Below, piece after piece: positions 26,806 to 35,561 of a stretch of DNA of 64,000 bases; position 1 is the stretch's first letter; each line of letters opens with the position of its first letter. Position numbers and translations under genes: made by a program. Under the pieces are notes generated by a model. That model was given only the letters and a program-made list of their open reading frames with translations. It had not been told where the DNA came from and made no database searches. This stretch comes from an uncultured Pigmentiphaga sp. Its GTDB lineage: Bacteria > Pseudomonadota > Gammaproteobacteria > Burkholderiales > Burkholderiaceae_B. The DNA is taken from NCBI GenBank assembly GCA_937891425.1, contig CALAGD010000024.1, forward strand, positions 1 to 64,000, in the 5' to 3' direction.

Positions 26806-28041
26806 TCAGGCGCGGGCCGCAGACTGACGGTAAATGGCGAGAAACTGCCGGGCGATGTCACTCCAGGCGAACTGGCGAGCGCGCGCTGCACCGTGTTCCC
26901 TGAGCTGTGCATACAAATCCGCGTCGTCCGTCAATTGACGCATCAATTGCGCCAGTGTCTGCGCATCATGCGGATCTTCGAGGATCAAGGCGTCGGTACC
27001 CGGCTCGACATAACGGGCGAAGCCACAGTACCGCGCCCCACTCATGATCACCGGCAGACCGTACGCCATGGCTTCGAGCGGTACCATGCCAAAAGCATCG
27101 CCTCGCGTTGGGAAAACGCAGAAGTCGGCCGCAGCATATATGTTGGAGAGATCGGACTGTCCGGGCCACACCCGGACCCGATGGGCGAGCCCGGCGGCCT
27201 CGGCCAGGTGGCGCACGCGCGCGGGCATGTCGCCTTCCCCGCCAACTACCCACAGCCGCACCCCGGGCACTGCCGGCAATGCTTCGAGCAAGGTTTCCAC
27301 CCCCTTGCGCACGGGATCGTTCGCCACCAGAAGCGCGATGCGCTCGTCCGCGGGCAGACCCAGGGCCTGACGGGCCGCTACCTGCTCCGGGATCTGCCGG
27401 GGCAGGTACACACCCGGGGTAATGACGGTTACCGGTGCGGTCTCCCGGTAGGCTGCCGCGATCTGCTCGGCAATGAGTTCGGACGCCGCGACGATGACCT
27501 TGCCCGGCCGCGGGCGCATGCGCGCCGCCTCCATGGCCAGGTAACCCAGCCAGCGCGGACTGGTGTGTACCGCCAGCCAGTTCTTCCATCCGTGCCGCAC
27601 GTGCAGGCGCGCATACCGTACGGGCATCACGTGGACGCCGTGCACGTCTCCGAACCCGCTGTTCTCGTGCGTGTGGACCACATCGAAACCGCGCACCAGC
27701 GACTGGCACCGACGGGTGAAATCAGCCAGATTGAGCCAGCGCGGCAAGTGCTTGCCGCGGGGAACGATCGTATGGTTCACAACAAGCCGGCTGTCCCATT
27801 CCTGGCAGAACACGTGCACGTCGCACAGCCCCTGCAGCGCCCGTACCAGGTGTTCCCCGTAGGCTTCGGCGCCACCGAAGCGTACCCCGAAGCGCCGTGT
27901 CAGGAACGCCACGCGCAGCCTGCGCTGCGCACCCTCGTCGCATGCGTTGACATCAGTCGCGGCAGCACCACTGGCAGCGACATGCGACGACACAGACACC
28001 CGCGGCACGCATGGCCGCAGCCCGGAAGCAGGTTTCGACAT
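26806..28041 (-). CDS. Glycosyltransferase, GT4 family
   Basis: A 411-aa cytosolic retaining glycosyltransferase of the GT-B fold. The N-terminal acceptor domain begins at about residue 43 (RLRVAFLTRRFGVRFGGAEAYGEHLVRAL), and the donor domain holds LLVANDPVRKGVETLLEALP, VVGGEGDMPARV and the EX7E-type motif around GMVPLEAMAYGLPVIMS. The first 40 residues are variable and may be a start overcall. ATG 28041 abuts the stop of the upstream deacetylase with no gap, so the two are one unit. The likely role is addition of a sugar to a lipopolysaccharide core or exopolysaccharide; donor and acceptor are unknown. Confidence 0.88.
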   Translation of the reverse strand: MSKPASGLRPCVPRVSVSSHVAASGAAATDVNACDEGAQRRLRVAFLTRRFGVRFGGAEAYGEHLVRALQGLCDVHVFCQEWDSRLVVNHTIVPRGKHLPRWLNLADFTRRCQSLVRGFDVVHTHENSGFGDVHGVHVMPVRYARLHVRHGWKNWLAVHTSPRWLGYLAMEAARMRPRPGKVIVAASELIAEQIAAAYRETAPVTVITPGVYLPRQIPEQVAARQALGLPADERIALLVANDPVRKGVETLLEALPAVPGVRLWVVGGEGDMPARVRHLAEAAGLAHRVRVWPGQSDLSNIYAAADFCVFPTRGDAFGMVPLEAMAYGLPVIMSGARYCGFARYVEPGTDALILEDPHDAQTLAQLMRQLTDDADLYAQLREHGAARARQFAWSDIARQFLAIYRQSAARA

Positions 28042-28815
28042 CTAACCCTCGTGCAGCGGCACCGGCCTCACCTGCCTGAGACCGCGCTTGTCTTCATAGC
28101 GGGTAAGCAGCTTCTGGACGAGCCCGACGAAATGCGTGGAGCGCACGACCGGAACCCGTGCCAGCTGAAAGAGGTCGTCGCCCGCACGCGCTCGCCCTCG
28201 CTGGGTAGTGGTTGCACTGGCATAACCAGCCTCGCGTACCATGGCGACGTGTTCTGCGCCGTAATGGCCATAGGGATAACAGAAGGCCTCGACGGGCTGC
28301 TGAACCAGGTCTTCAAGGATACGCCGTGATCGGCAGATCTGTTCGCGCGCATGGTCCGGGGCAACGCGCGCGAGATCGACATGGTCGAGCGTATGCGAGC
28401 CCACTTCGTGCCCGGCTGCCGCCCATTCACGGATTTCCTCGCGGGACATGAGCGGAGCGCTGGCCACACCGGCTTTCGCGTCCCAGAAGTTCGTGCCACC
28501 CGGATGCCCGGCCACGAAGTAGCAGGTGGCCGTGAAGCCTAGCCGATGCAGTACGGGAATGACGTTGCGGTGCACGTTGCGGAAACCGTCGTCGAATGTC
28601 AGCCCAAATACCTTGCCGTGGAGCTCGCCACGCAGATAGGGCATCAGATCGCGCATGGCCAGGCCGCGGTACCCAAGCGCCCCGAGCAGGCGCATGTGCC
28701 GCGCGAATACCCGTGGGTGCACGACGAGGCTGCGAAATGGCGCACCCCGGGCCGGAGGGCGATCGATCTGGTGGTACATCAGGATGGGGATGGCTTCGGA
28801 CACCGGCACAACCAT
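28042..28815 (-). CDS. Polysaccharide deacetylase (NodB homology) family protein
   Basis: A 257-aa metal-dependent deacetylase of carbohydrate esterase family 4. The N-terminal motif IPILMYHQID, the catalytic/metal motif LTFDDGF, the metal histidines in GSHTLDH and the later CYPYGHY are all present. No signal peptide is visible, so it probably acts on a cytosolic or inner-leaflet substrate. The stop codon is immediately followed by the ATG of the glycosyltransferase. The context suggests deacetylation of an N-acetylated sugar coupled to transfer of a further sugar onto a surface glycan. Confidence 0.88.
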   Translation of the reverse strand: MVVPVSEAIPILMYHQIDRPPARGAPFRSLVVHPRVFARHMRLLGALGYRGLAMRDLMPYLRGELHGKVFGLTFDDGFRNVHRNVIPVLHRLGFTATCYFVAGHPGGTNFWDAKAGVASAPLMSREEIREWAAAGHEVGSHTLDHVDLARVAPDHAREQICRSRRILEDLVQQPVEAFCYPYGHYGAEHVAMVREAGYASATTTQRGRARAGDDLFQLARVPVVRSTHFVGLVQKLLTRYEDKRGLRQVRPVPLHEG

Positions 28816-28950
28816 TCAACTCATGCATAAGCGGGCGACCACAAGATTAATCCAAATGCACGTACCCTGCACGGGCGCCCATGCCGCGGATGCAATACAC
28901 TGCGCATTTCACCCCATCAAAACCCTTTGCACGTCCGCCGTTCATTGCCT

Positions 28951-30438
28951 ATGCTTCGTCCCACCGCGTCGCAGCCCCAGGCCCGAGCCCAATGGCTGGC
29001 CGAGACCGTCAGGCGCGCTGAAGAACAATGGGGGCCATACGAAGATGCCGCCATCGTACGCGATCTCGTGGCCCGCCCACCGGCTTCTCACGAACCGCTT
29101 GTCATTGCGCGGCAACTGGCGGTCGCCCAGCGTGAGGGCCTGACCGACAGCGCCCACCGCTGGGTAGCGAACGCCTGGGCCGCTCTCGCCGTGCTTGCCC
29201 TGATCGCCCTGCTCACAGGTTGGGGTGCCGCCCGTGGTGCACTGGGCGACGGCAGCCATCCGGTCAATCTCTTCTGGGCGCTGGGCACTCTCCTCGCACT
29301 GAACCTGGCGACGTTCGTCGTCTGGGGAATCAGCATGCTGGTCGGCGAACGCAGTGGTCTCGTCGGGCGCGTCGTGGTGTGGCTCGCGGGGCGGCTCACC
29401 CGCCTGCCCCGCCTGACCGGACAGGATTCACCGTCCGGTCTGGTCCGGCCCACCGCCGCCCTGCTGCCGGTTTCCCTGCTGGCCCTGCTGCGCCGGGCAC
29501 GTCTGCAACGCGTGCTGTTCGGCCTGCTCACCCATGCCTGGTGGACGCTGGTACTGGCGACTTCCGTCGTGGCGCTCATCGTGCTGCTGTCTACCCGACG
29601 GTACGAGTTCCTCTGGGAAACGACGCTGCTTTCCCCCGACACGTTTGTCAGCCTGACGCGCTTCCTGGGCTATCTGCCTGCACGGCTGGGATTTGCCATA
29701 CCCGATGCGGCCATGGTGCGCGCCAGCGACGGCTTGCTCCCACTGGGCGCGGAGGGGCATGCCCTGTGGTCAACCTTTCTGTTGGGCTGTGTGGTCGTGT
29801 ACGGCGTACTTCCCCGCATGCTGGCGCTGCTGGCCTGCGCCTGGCTGGTCTGGCGCCGCCGGCACGGGTTCGCGGTCGACCTGGGTACACCCTCGCTGGT
29901 GGCACTGGAACAGCGCCTGCAGCAACGGGTGGCCGACATCGGCGTCGTGGATGCCGAACGCGACATCCCACAGGCAACCGGACCGGCATCGGCGTGGGCT
30001 CAGGAAGGCTGTCCGACTTTCCTGTCTGAAGACCTGCGTCGCCATACTGCGCGCGATGCCGCTGTGGTCGTCGGCATCGAACTGCCCCACGACGTGGCCT
30101 GGCCTCCCGCCTGGGTCGGCGATGGAGTGCTGGACGGCGGCAACATCGACGACCGGCACCAGCGCAATGCATTGCTCGGGCACCTGGCGCAGCATCGACC
30201 ACAACGCCTGCTGTTGGTGTGCGACGTGAACCAGACCCCAGATCGCGGCACTCTTGCCCTCATTACCGAGCTGATGAATCTGAGCGCCTCAGGGCGTATT
30301 CTGCTGTTGGCAATGGGTTCGGGGCCACAGCGTTTCGAGCAGTGGCAGGTCAAGTTGCTGGGCGCCGGCATCGGGAACGACCGCCTCATCAATGGTCCCG
30401 AGGCGGCCATGCGCTGGCTTGCGCCCCAGCCTGCATGA
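28951..30438 (+). CDS. DUF2868 domain membrane protein
   Basis: A 495-aa protein with four to five membrane segments (about 62-82, 97-121, 195-215, 265-290) in its N-terminal 300 residues and a soluble C-terminal domain. That domain has alternating strands and helices (RLLLVCDVNQTPDRGTLAL, GRILLLAMGSG) but no P-loop. The family has no known function; it characteristically pairs with the GTPase encoded next. ATG 28951 (MLRPTASQ) is preferred over the TTG at 28927. The stop lies 17 nt before the GTPase start. Confidence 0.8.
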   Translation: MLRPTASQPQARAQWLAETVRRAEEQWGPYEDAAIVRDLVARPPASHEPLVIARQLAVAQREGLTDSAHRWVANAWAALAVLALIALLTGWGAARGALGDGSHPVNLFWALGTLLALNLATFVVWGISMLVGERSGLVGRVVVWLAGRLTRLPRLTGQDSPSGLVRPTAALLPVSLLALLRRARLQRVLFGLLTHAWWTLVLATSVVALIVLLSTRRYEFLWETTLLSPDTFVSLTRFLGYLPARLGFAIPDAAMVRASDGLLPLGAEGHALWSTFLLGCVVVYGVLPRMLALLACAWLVWRRRHGFAVDLGTPSLVALEQRLQQRVADIGVVDAERDIPQATGPASAWAQEGCPTFLSEDLRRHTARDAAVVVGIELPHDVAWPPAWVGDGVLDGGNIDDRHQRNALLGHLAQHRPQRLLLVCDVNQTPDRGTLALITELMNLSASGRILLLAMGSGPQRFEQWQVKLLGAGIGNDRLINGPEAAMRWLAPQPA

Positions 30439-30455
30439 CACGACGGAGTGCGCGC

Positions 30456-31871
30456 ATGGACAGCCAACCGTTGAAAATCGCCGTAGTGGGCCACACCAAT
30501 ACCGGCAAGACTTCGCTGATGCGCACCCTGTTGCGCAACCCCGATTTCGGCGAGGTCGCTGACCGCCCGGGCACCACCCGGCACGTCGAGGCGGCCGCGC
30601 TGCTTGTCGACGGCACCCCGTTGCTTGAGCTTTACGATACCCCCGGGCTGGAAGACCCGATCACTTTGCTGGACTACCTGGAGCAGCTGCAGGAGGCTGG
30701 CGAACGGATCGATGGCGTGACGCGAGTCGAACGTTTCCTGCAAACGCGCGAGGCCGCGCGGCGGTTCGAGCAGGAAGCCAAGGTTCTGCGGCAGATGCTG
30801 CACAGCGATGCTGCCTTTTACGTGGTAGACGCGCGCAGCCCGGTGCTGGGCAAGCATCGGGACGAGCTCACCATACTTGCGTGGTGCGCGCGCCCGCTGC
30901 TGCCAGTACTGAACTTCGTGGCACAGCCCGATACCCGTGTGCCCGAGTGGCGCGAGGCTTTGGCCCGCCTGGGCCTGCATGCAGCCGTGGAGTTTGACAC
31001 CGTCGCACCCGCGCTCGATGGCGAGGAAACGCTGTACCGGAAGCTGGCCACGCTGGTCGACGCCAGGGCTGCCGGTATCGACCGCCTGCTCGAGAACCTG
31101 AGAAGGCAGCGTCTGCTCCGGCGAGCAGCGGCCACGCGCCTGGGCGCGGAAATGCTGCTGGATGCAGCAGCCATGCGCCTGACCACGCCCTCCGACGCAG
31201 CTTCGGTGGAAGCGCATCTGGCCCGCCTGCGCGAGGCCGTACAGCGGCGAGAAAACCGCATGGTCTCGGCCGTGTTGGCGCTTTACGGGTTCCGCGACCG
31301 TGACGTGGCGCGCACCGACCTTCCCGCCTGGCCGCAACGCCTCGAGATGGACCTGTTCCATCCGAACGCCGCACGCGACATGGGTATACAGGTGGGCATG
31401 GGTGCCGCTGCCGGAGCCGCTGCCGGGGCGCTCGTGGACCTCGCCGTGGGCGGGCTCAGCCTGGGGGCAGGCGCCCTCATCGGCGCTGCCGTGGGCGGCG
31501 TGTGGCAAGGTTACGAACGCCTGGACCTGGGCAACCGGCTGGTGGCCCGCGTGCGCGGCTGGCGTGAGTTGACCGTCGATGATTCCATCCTGCGTCTGCT
31601 GGCCCTGCGCTTCCTGTTACTTGCAGAAACCCTGGAACGGCGTGGACATGCCGCGCTGACCCCCATCGAACTGCCGCGCGGCGAGACACCCGACCTGCGG
31701 CGCGACCCGCTGCCTGCAGAACTGCTGCAGGCGCGCAGCGAACCCGACTGGAACCCGTTGTCGAAACGTTTCGAAGAAAGCGAGCGGCGCACGCGGGCAA
31801 TTGATGGTCTGGCGCGCCAGCTTGAACAGATCATCGAGAAAGACCTCGGGACCGGCGCCGACCTGAGGTAG
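30456..31871 (+). CDS. DUF3482 domain GTPase, partner of the DUF2868 protein
   Basis: A 471-aa Era/EngA-like GTPase fused to DUF3482. The G1 motif is GHTNTGKTS (about residues 11-19) and G3 is LYDTPGLED; the N/TKxD specificity motif is degenerate (PVLNFVAQPD). The C-terminal half has a long glycine/alanine segment (GIQVGMGAAAGAAAGAL onward, about 310-350) resembling a glycine-zipper membrane insert. ATG 30456 is preferred; upstream in-frame starts lie inside the DUF2868 gene. With its partner it forms a two-gene membrane system of unknown function. It converges on aceB, with only one nucleotide between the stops. Confidence 0.83.
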   Translation: MDSQPLKIAVVGHTNTGKTSLMRTLLRNPDFGEVADRPGTTRHVEAAALLVDGTPLLELYDTPGLEDPITLLDYLEQLQEAGERIDGVTRVERFLQTREAARRFEQEAKVLRQMLHSDAAFYVVDARSPVLGKHRDELTILAWCARPLLPVLNFVAQPDTRVPEWREALARLGLHAAVEFDTVAPALDGEETLYRKLATLVDARAAGIDRLLENLRRQRLLRRAAATRLGAEMLLDAAAMRLTTPSDAASVEAHLARLREAVQRRENRMVSAVLALYGFRDRDVARTDLPAWPQRLEMDLFHPNAARDMGIQVGMGAAAGAAAGALVDLAVGGLSLGAGALIGAAVGGVWQGYERLDLGNRLVARVRGWRELTVDDSILRLLALRFLLLAETLERRGHAALTPIELPRGETPDLRRDPLPAELLQARSEPDWNPLSKRFEESERRTRAIDGLARQLEQIIEKDLGTGADLR

Positions 31872-31872
31872 C

Positions 31873-33456
31873 TTACAGCTCTTCGTACAAGGGCAACGTG
31901 AGAAACTCCTCAAAACGCTCCTGCGTACTCATGCGTTCGAAGATCCGGGCCGCCCGGTCGTACGTGGGGCTATCGCCGGTAACCGCCTTCACCTTGGCCA
32001 GTTCTTCCGGAATCAGGGCGCGGACCAGCTCTGCGGTGATCTTGCGCCCATCCTCCAGCACGCCCTTGGGCGAACGGATCCACTGCCACACCTGCGAGCG
32101 CGAGATCTCGGCGGTGGCGGCATCTTCCATGAGGTTATGGATGGGAACGCAGCCCGTGCCGTCCAGCCAGGAACCGAGGTAGTGGATGCCCACGTTGATG
32201 TTGTTGCGCAGCCCGGCTTCGGTAATGGGCGACTGCGGGCGGAAATCGAGCAAGTCGCCCGCCGTGACGTTGACATCGTCGCGCTGCTTGTCGATCTGGT
32301 TGGGACGATCACCCAGCACTGCGACGAACTCTTCCATGGCCAGCTGCACCAGGCCCGGATGCGCGACCCAGCCGCCATCGTAGCCGTCGGTGGCGTCGCG
32401 GCGCTTGTCGGCGCGCACCCCCTCCAGGGCCCTGGCATTGCGCTCGGGGTCGTTGCGAATGGGGATGAGTGCACTCATCCCGCCGATGGCCGGAGCGTTG
32501 CGCCGATGGCAGGTTTTCAGCAGAAGCAGCGCATAAGCACGCATGAATGGCGAAGTCATCGTGACCAGGCTGCGGTCGGCCAGGCAGAAATCGCTGTCGT
32601 GCTTGAACTTCTTGATGCAGCTGAAGATGTAATCCCACCGGCCGGCGTTCAGCCCCGCGCTGTGCTCGCGCAACTCGTAGAGGATTTCGTCCATTTCGAA
32701 CGCCGCCAGAATGGTCTCGATGAGCACCGTGGCCTTGATGGTGCCCTGCGCGATACCCAATGCTTCCTGGGTTTCACGAAAGATGTCGTTCCAGAGGCGT
32801 GCCTCGAGATGGCTTTCGATCTTGGGCAGATAAAAGTACGGACCACTGCCTCGGGCGATGAGCTCGCGCGCGTTGTGGAACATGAACAGCGCGAAATCGA
32901 AGACGCCACCGGATACGCGCTGCCCGTCGACCCGGACGTGTTTCTCGTCGAGGTGCCAGCCGCGAGGACGCACCAGCAGAGTGGCGACCTTCTCGTTGAG
33001 CTGGTAGAGCTTGCCATTCTGTTCGAAGCGGATGGTACGACGCACGGCGTCGCGCAGATTCACCTGACCTGCGATCTGATTGTGCCAGTTCGGCGTGTTC
33101 GAGTCCTCGAAATCGGCCATGTACGAATCAGCCCCCGAATTGAGGGCATTGATGATCATCTTGCGATCGACCGGACCAGTAATTTCGACGCGCCGGCATT
33201 GCAGGTCGGCCGGCAATGGGCTGATGCTCCAGTCGCCCGCACGTATGGACGCCGTCTCGTCGAGAAAGTCGGGGCGCTCGCCGGCGTCGAGCCTTGCGGC
33301 GCGTTCGCGCCGCGCCCGCAGCAGCTCCTGGCGCCGTCCTTCGAACTGACGATGCAACCGCGCCACCAGGGTCAGGGCGTCAGGCGTAAGGATTTCGGCG
33401 AATTCCGGGGATACCGGTGCAGTGATTTCAACCCCTGCGGGCAGCGATGTAGACAT
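31873..33456 (-). CDS. aceB: Malate synthase A
   Basis: Condenses glyoxylate with acetyl-CoA to malate, the second step of the glyoxylate shunt. The protein is 527 aa, the size of isoform A. Signatures are LLVRPRGWHLDEKH (catalytic Arg), KIESHLEARLWNDIF, the GRWDYIFSCIKKF block and the C-terminal CVPIHNLMEDAATAEISR. The ATG at 33456 has a near-perfect AAGGAGG ribosome binding site; in-frame upstream starts are rejected. Isocitrate lyase is not in the window. It is divergent from a LysR gene, which may regulate it. Confidence 0.95.
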   Translation of the reverse strand: MSTSLPAGVEITAPVSPEFAEILTPDALTLVARLHRQFEGRRQELLRARRERAARLDAGERPDFLDETASIRAGDWSISPLPADLQCRRVEITGPVDRKMIINALNSGADSYMADFEDSNTPNWHNQIAGQVNLRDAVRRTIRFEQNGKLYQLNEKVATLLVRPRGWHLDEKHVRVDGQRVSGGVFDFALFMFHNARELIARGSGPYFYLPKIESHLEARLWNDIFRETQEALGIAQGTIKATVLIETILAAFEMDEILYELREHSAGLNAGRWDYIFSCIKKFKHDSDFCLADRSLVTMTSPFMRAYALLLLKTCHRRNAPAIGGMSALIPIRNDPERNARALEGVRADKRRDATDGYDGGWVAHPGLVQLAMEEFVAVLGDRPNQIDKQRDDVNVTAGDLLDFRPQSPITEAGLRNNINVGIHYLGSWLDGTGCVPIHNLMEDAATAEISRSQVWQWIRSPKGVLEDGRKITAELVRALIPEELAKVKAVTGDSPTYDRAARIFERMSTQERFEEFLTLPLYEEL

Positions 33457-33559
33457 GCAAAGATCCTCCTTGGACTGACCGACGACAGATTGCATCGTTG
33501 GGCATGAAACAGTCGGTACCGCGGGCGGGAGCATGGCATCAGCCCTGCCACTCCCGTTG

Positions 33560-33655
33560 GCGGCATTGCTAGTGTATTGAATACCTTTTCGTATATAAAC
33601 ATTTTTAAAGTCTTTACATCTTTTACTTATTTCAAAAAATCGAAGGCGCGGGCTG
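33560..33655. promoter_or_regulatory. AT-rich control region between aceB and LysR
   Basis: This is one of the most AT-rich stretches of the window, between divergent aceB and a LysR gene. It contains the 11-bp palindrome GTATTGAATAC (33574-33584), and the ATAC at its end is repeated in inverted form as GTAT six nucleotides on (33591-33594). These are plausible regulator half-sites. Promoters for both directions probably lie here, but I cannot place hexamers firmly. Confidence 0.4.
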
Positions 33656-33694
33656 GTGGCAGTTGCGATCCCCGCGCAGGAGCGGGAGCATTCC

Positions 33695-34693
33695 GTGGGA
33701 CGTCTGAGGCAACTGGAAACCTTTGTCGCTGTAGCCAGCCTGGGCAGTCTGTCCGCTGCGGCGCGGGCCGAAGGTGTCGTGCCCGCGGTCATCGCGCGCC
33801 GGCTCGACGCACTCGAAGCCAGGCTGGGCGTCAAACTGCTGGTCAGGACCACCCGCCGTCTGACCCTCACCGAGGAAGGCCGGATCTTCCTGGACGAGGC
33901 ACACCATATCCTGCGCAGCCTTGAGGATGCGGAAAGCCTGGTCGCGCAACACAGCAGCACGGCCACAGGTCACCTGAGGCTGACGGCACCGGCTGGCTTC
34001 GGCCGCAGGCACGTCGCCCCGCTGCTGCCGGAACTGCTCGATCTGCACCCGCGGCTCACCGCCTCGCTGGACCTCACCGACAGCGTGCTCGACCTGCATT
34101 CAGGCCGCTACGATTGCGCGGTCCGCATTGGCGACCTCACCGATTCCAGCCTGGTAAGCGTGCGTCTTGCCGATAACCGCCGGCTCGTGGTCGCCGCGCC
34201 GACCTACCTCGAACGCCATGGGGTACCGCGCACGCCGGGCGATCTGGTCCATCACAACTGCCTCACGCTCGAGGCGGAAAGCACGCAGAACCGGGGCTGG
34301 CTGTTTCGCAATGCAGAAGGCGTGTTCGTGCAGCGCGTACGCGGGGACCTGGCCTGCAATGACGGCGCTGTCCTGCTCGACTGGGTGCTTGACGGTCGTG
34401 GCCTGGCCTGGCGTTCGCTCTGGGAGGTACAGGACGCGCTGGCCCGCGGGCTGCTGGTCTCGGTTCTGGATGAGTTCGGGGCACCACCCAACGGAATCTA
34501 CGCCGTATTTCCCGGCCGGCGTCATCTGCCCAGTCGCGTGCGCGCTTTCATCGGTTTCCTGCGCGACCGGTACGGCCGGCCCGAGTACTGGCAGACCAAC
34601 GCGTCCGCTACGCCTCGGTCATCGCCCCCGGCCGGGCGCATCGGTCACGCCGGGAGCGACGCCACCGCTAACCCCGCATGCGGTGCGCCGTGA
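33695..34693 (+). CDS. LysR family transcriptional regulator (divergent from aceB)
   Basis: A 332-aa LysR-type regulator. The N-terminal winged helix is RLRQLETFVAVASLGSLSAAARAEGV ... RRLDALEARLGVKLLVRTTRRLTLTEEG, and the effector domain runs from about residue 90 to 300. The last 30 residues are Pro/Ser/Ala-rich and unconserved. The GTG at 33695 has a GGGAG ribosome binding site; a GTG at 33656 is an alternative. It is divergent from aceB and convergent with the hydrolase pair, whose 3' end it overlaps by 26 nt, so either could be its target. Confidence 0.88.
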   Translation: MGRLRQLETFVAVASLGSLSAAARAEGVVPAVIARRLDALEARLGVKLLVRTTRRLTLTEEGRIFLDEAHHILRSLEDAESLVAQHSSTATGHLRLTAPAGFGRRHVAPLLPELLDLHPRLTASLDLTDSVLDLHSGRYDCAVRIGDLTDSSLVSVRLADNRRLVVAAPTYLERHGVPRTPGDLVHHNCLTLEAESTQNRGWLFRNAEGVFVQRVRGDLACNDGAVLLDWVLDGRGLAWRSLWEVQDALARGLLVSVLDEFGAPPNGIYAVFPGRRHLPSRVRAFIGFLRDRYGRPEYWQTNASATPRSSPPAGRIGHAGSDATANPACGAP

Positions 34694-35561
34694 CGTCGTC
34701 GAACGCCAGCAAAACCCGGCAGAATGCCTCGACCTCTTCCCGGAACGGCAGGGCCCCGGCGCGATTGATCAGGTGGAACTGGGCGAGCGGCTGCCGTTGG
34801 GCCAGAATGCGATACGACCACACCGCCTGGTCTACCGTACCCAGGGGATCGTGCGTGCCCCACACCACCTGAACCGGTACCGGAATGCCGCTTTCCCGAC
34901 AGACCTGGAACAGACGGGACTTGGCGCGGGAGATGGATGACACCCATTGCAGCCGCCGTGCCGGATCGGCCATGTGGGCCACGGCCCTTGCGTGGGCGGG
35001 CGCCTCACTGCTGCGCACGCAGGCGGCAACGAGCTCATCGTCGACATGATGGTGTGCATACGACACCTGTTCCAGTGCCCAACGCTGCGAGCTGGCCGAC
35101 CAGAGCGGCGTTGGCGGATACGCCAGCACGAACTTCTCCACGCCGTCGCCAGTGGGAGTCGCCGCCACGCTTGAGACCACGGTTACGGCACGGATCATGT
35201 GCGGATGATCATGCGCCAGCAGCAGGGCGGGCAGCGCGGCCGTGTCGTGCGCAACCAGATGGACATTTTCCGTACCCAGCTGCTGCAGCACGGTGCGTAT
35301 ATGGTTCTTCCATCCGTCGAGCGTCAGGCCGTCAGCCGAGAAGCCGGTGGTACCCGTTCCCGGCAGCTCCAGCATGATCACCGCAGCGCTTTCCATCAGC
35401 CGAGTTGCGCTGAAACCCCAAATGTGCGCCCCACTGCAGTACGGCAGCAAGCCGGGCTGGCCGCCATGGATCAGCACGATGGCATCGCGCGCGATGCGGT
35501 TGTACCAGACGGCGGTCACCGTACCCTCCAGCGGGAGGGCCTGATGCTGGACCGCACTCAT
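34668..35561 (-). CDS. Alpha/beta-hydrolase-fold protein with lost catalytic Ser and His
   Basis: A 297-aa alpha/beta-hydrolase-fold protein, paralogous to its upstream neighbour. Where the neighbour has the nucleophile elbow LVGHSRGG, this protein has LVAHDTAA, so Asp106 replaces the serine; where the neighbour has the catalytic His in INQSGHFPF, this one has INRAGALPF, with Ala270. The acid (D238 in WGTHD) and the oxyanion region (IHGGQPG) remain. It is therefore unlikely to be a standard hydrolase and may be an inactive partner or do different chemistry. ATG 35561 overlaps the upstream stop (ATGA), so translation is coupled. Confidence 0.82.
   Translation of the reverse strand: MSAVQHQALPLEGTVTAVWYNRIARDAIVLIHGGQPGLLPYCSGAHIWGFSATRLMESAAVIMLELPGTGTTGFSADGLTLDGWKNHIRTVLQQLGTENVHLVAHDTAALPALLLAHDHPHMIRAVTVVSSVAATPTGDGVEKFVLAYPPTPLWSASSQRWALEQVSYAHHHVDDELVAACVRSSEAPAHARAVAHMADPARRLQWVSSISRAKSRLFQVCRESGIPVPVQVVWGTHDPLGTVDQAVWSYRILAQRQPLAQFHLINRAGALPFREEVEAFCRVLLAFDDVTAHRMRG

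Noticed and set aside
26893..28329. 478-codon open frame opposite the glycosyltransferase and deacetylase
   Set aside because: It spans two well-supported genes on the other strand and shows no family motif or ribosome binding site.
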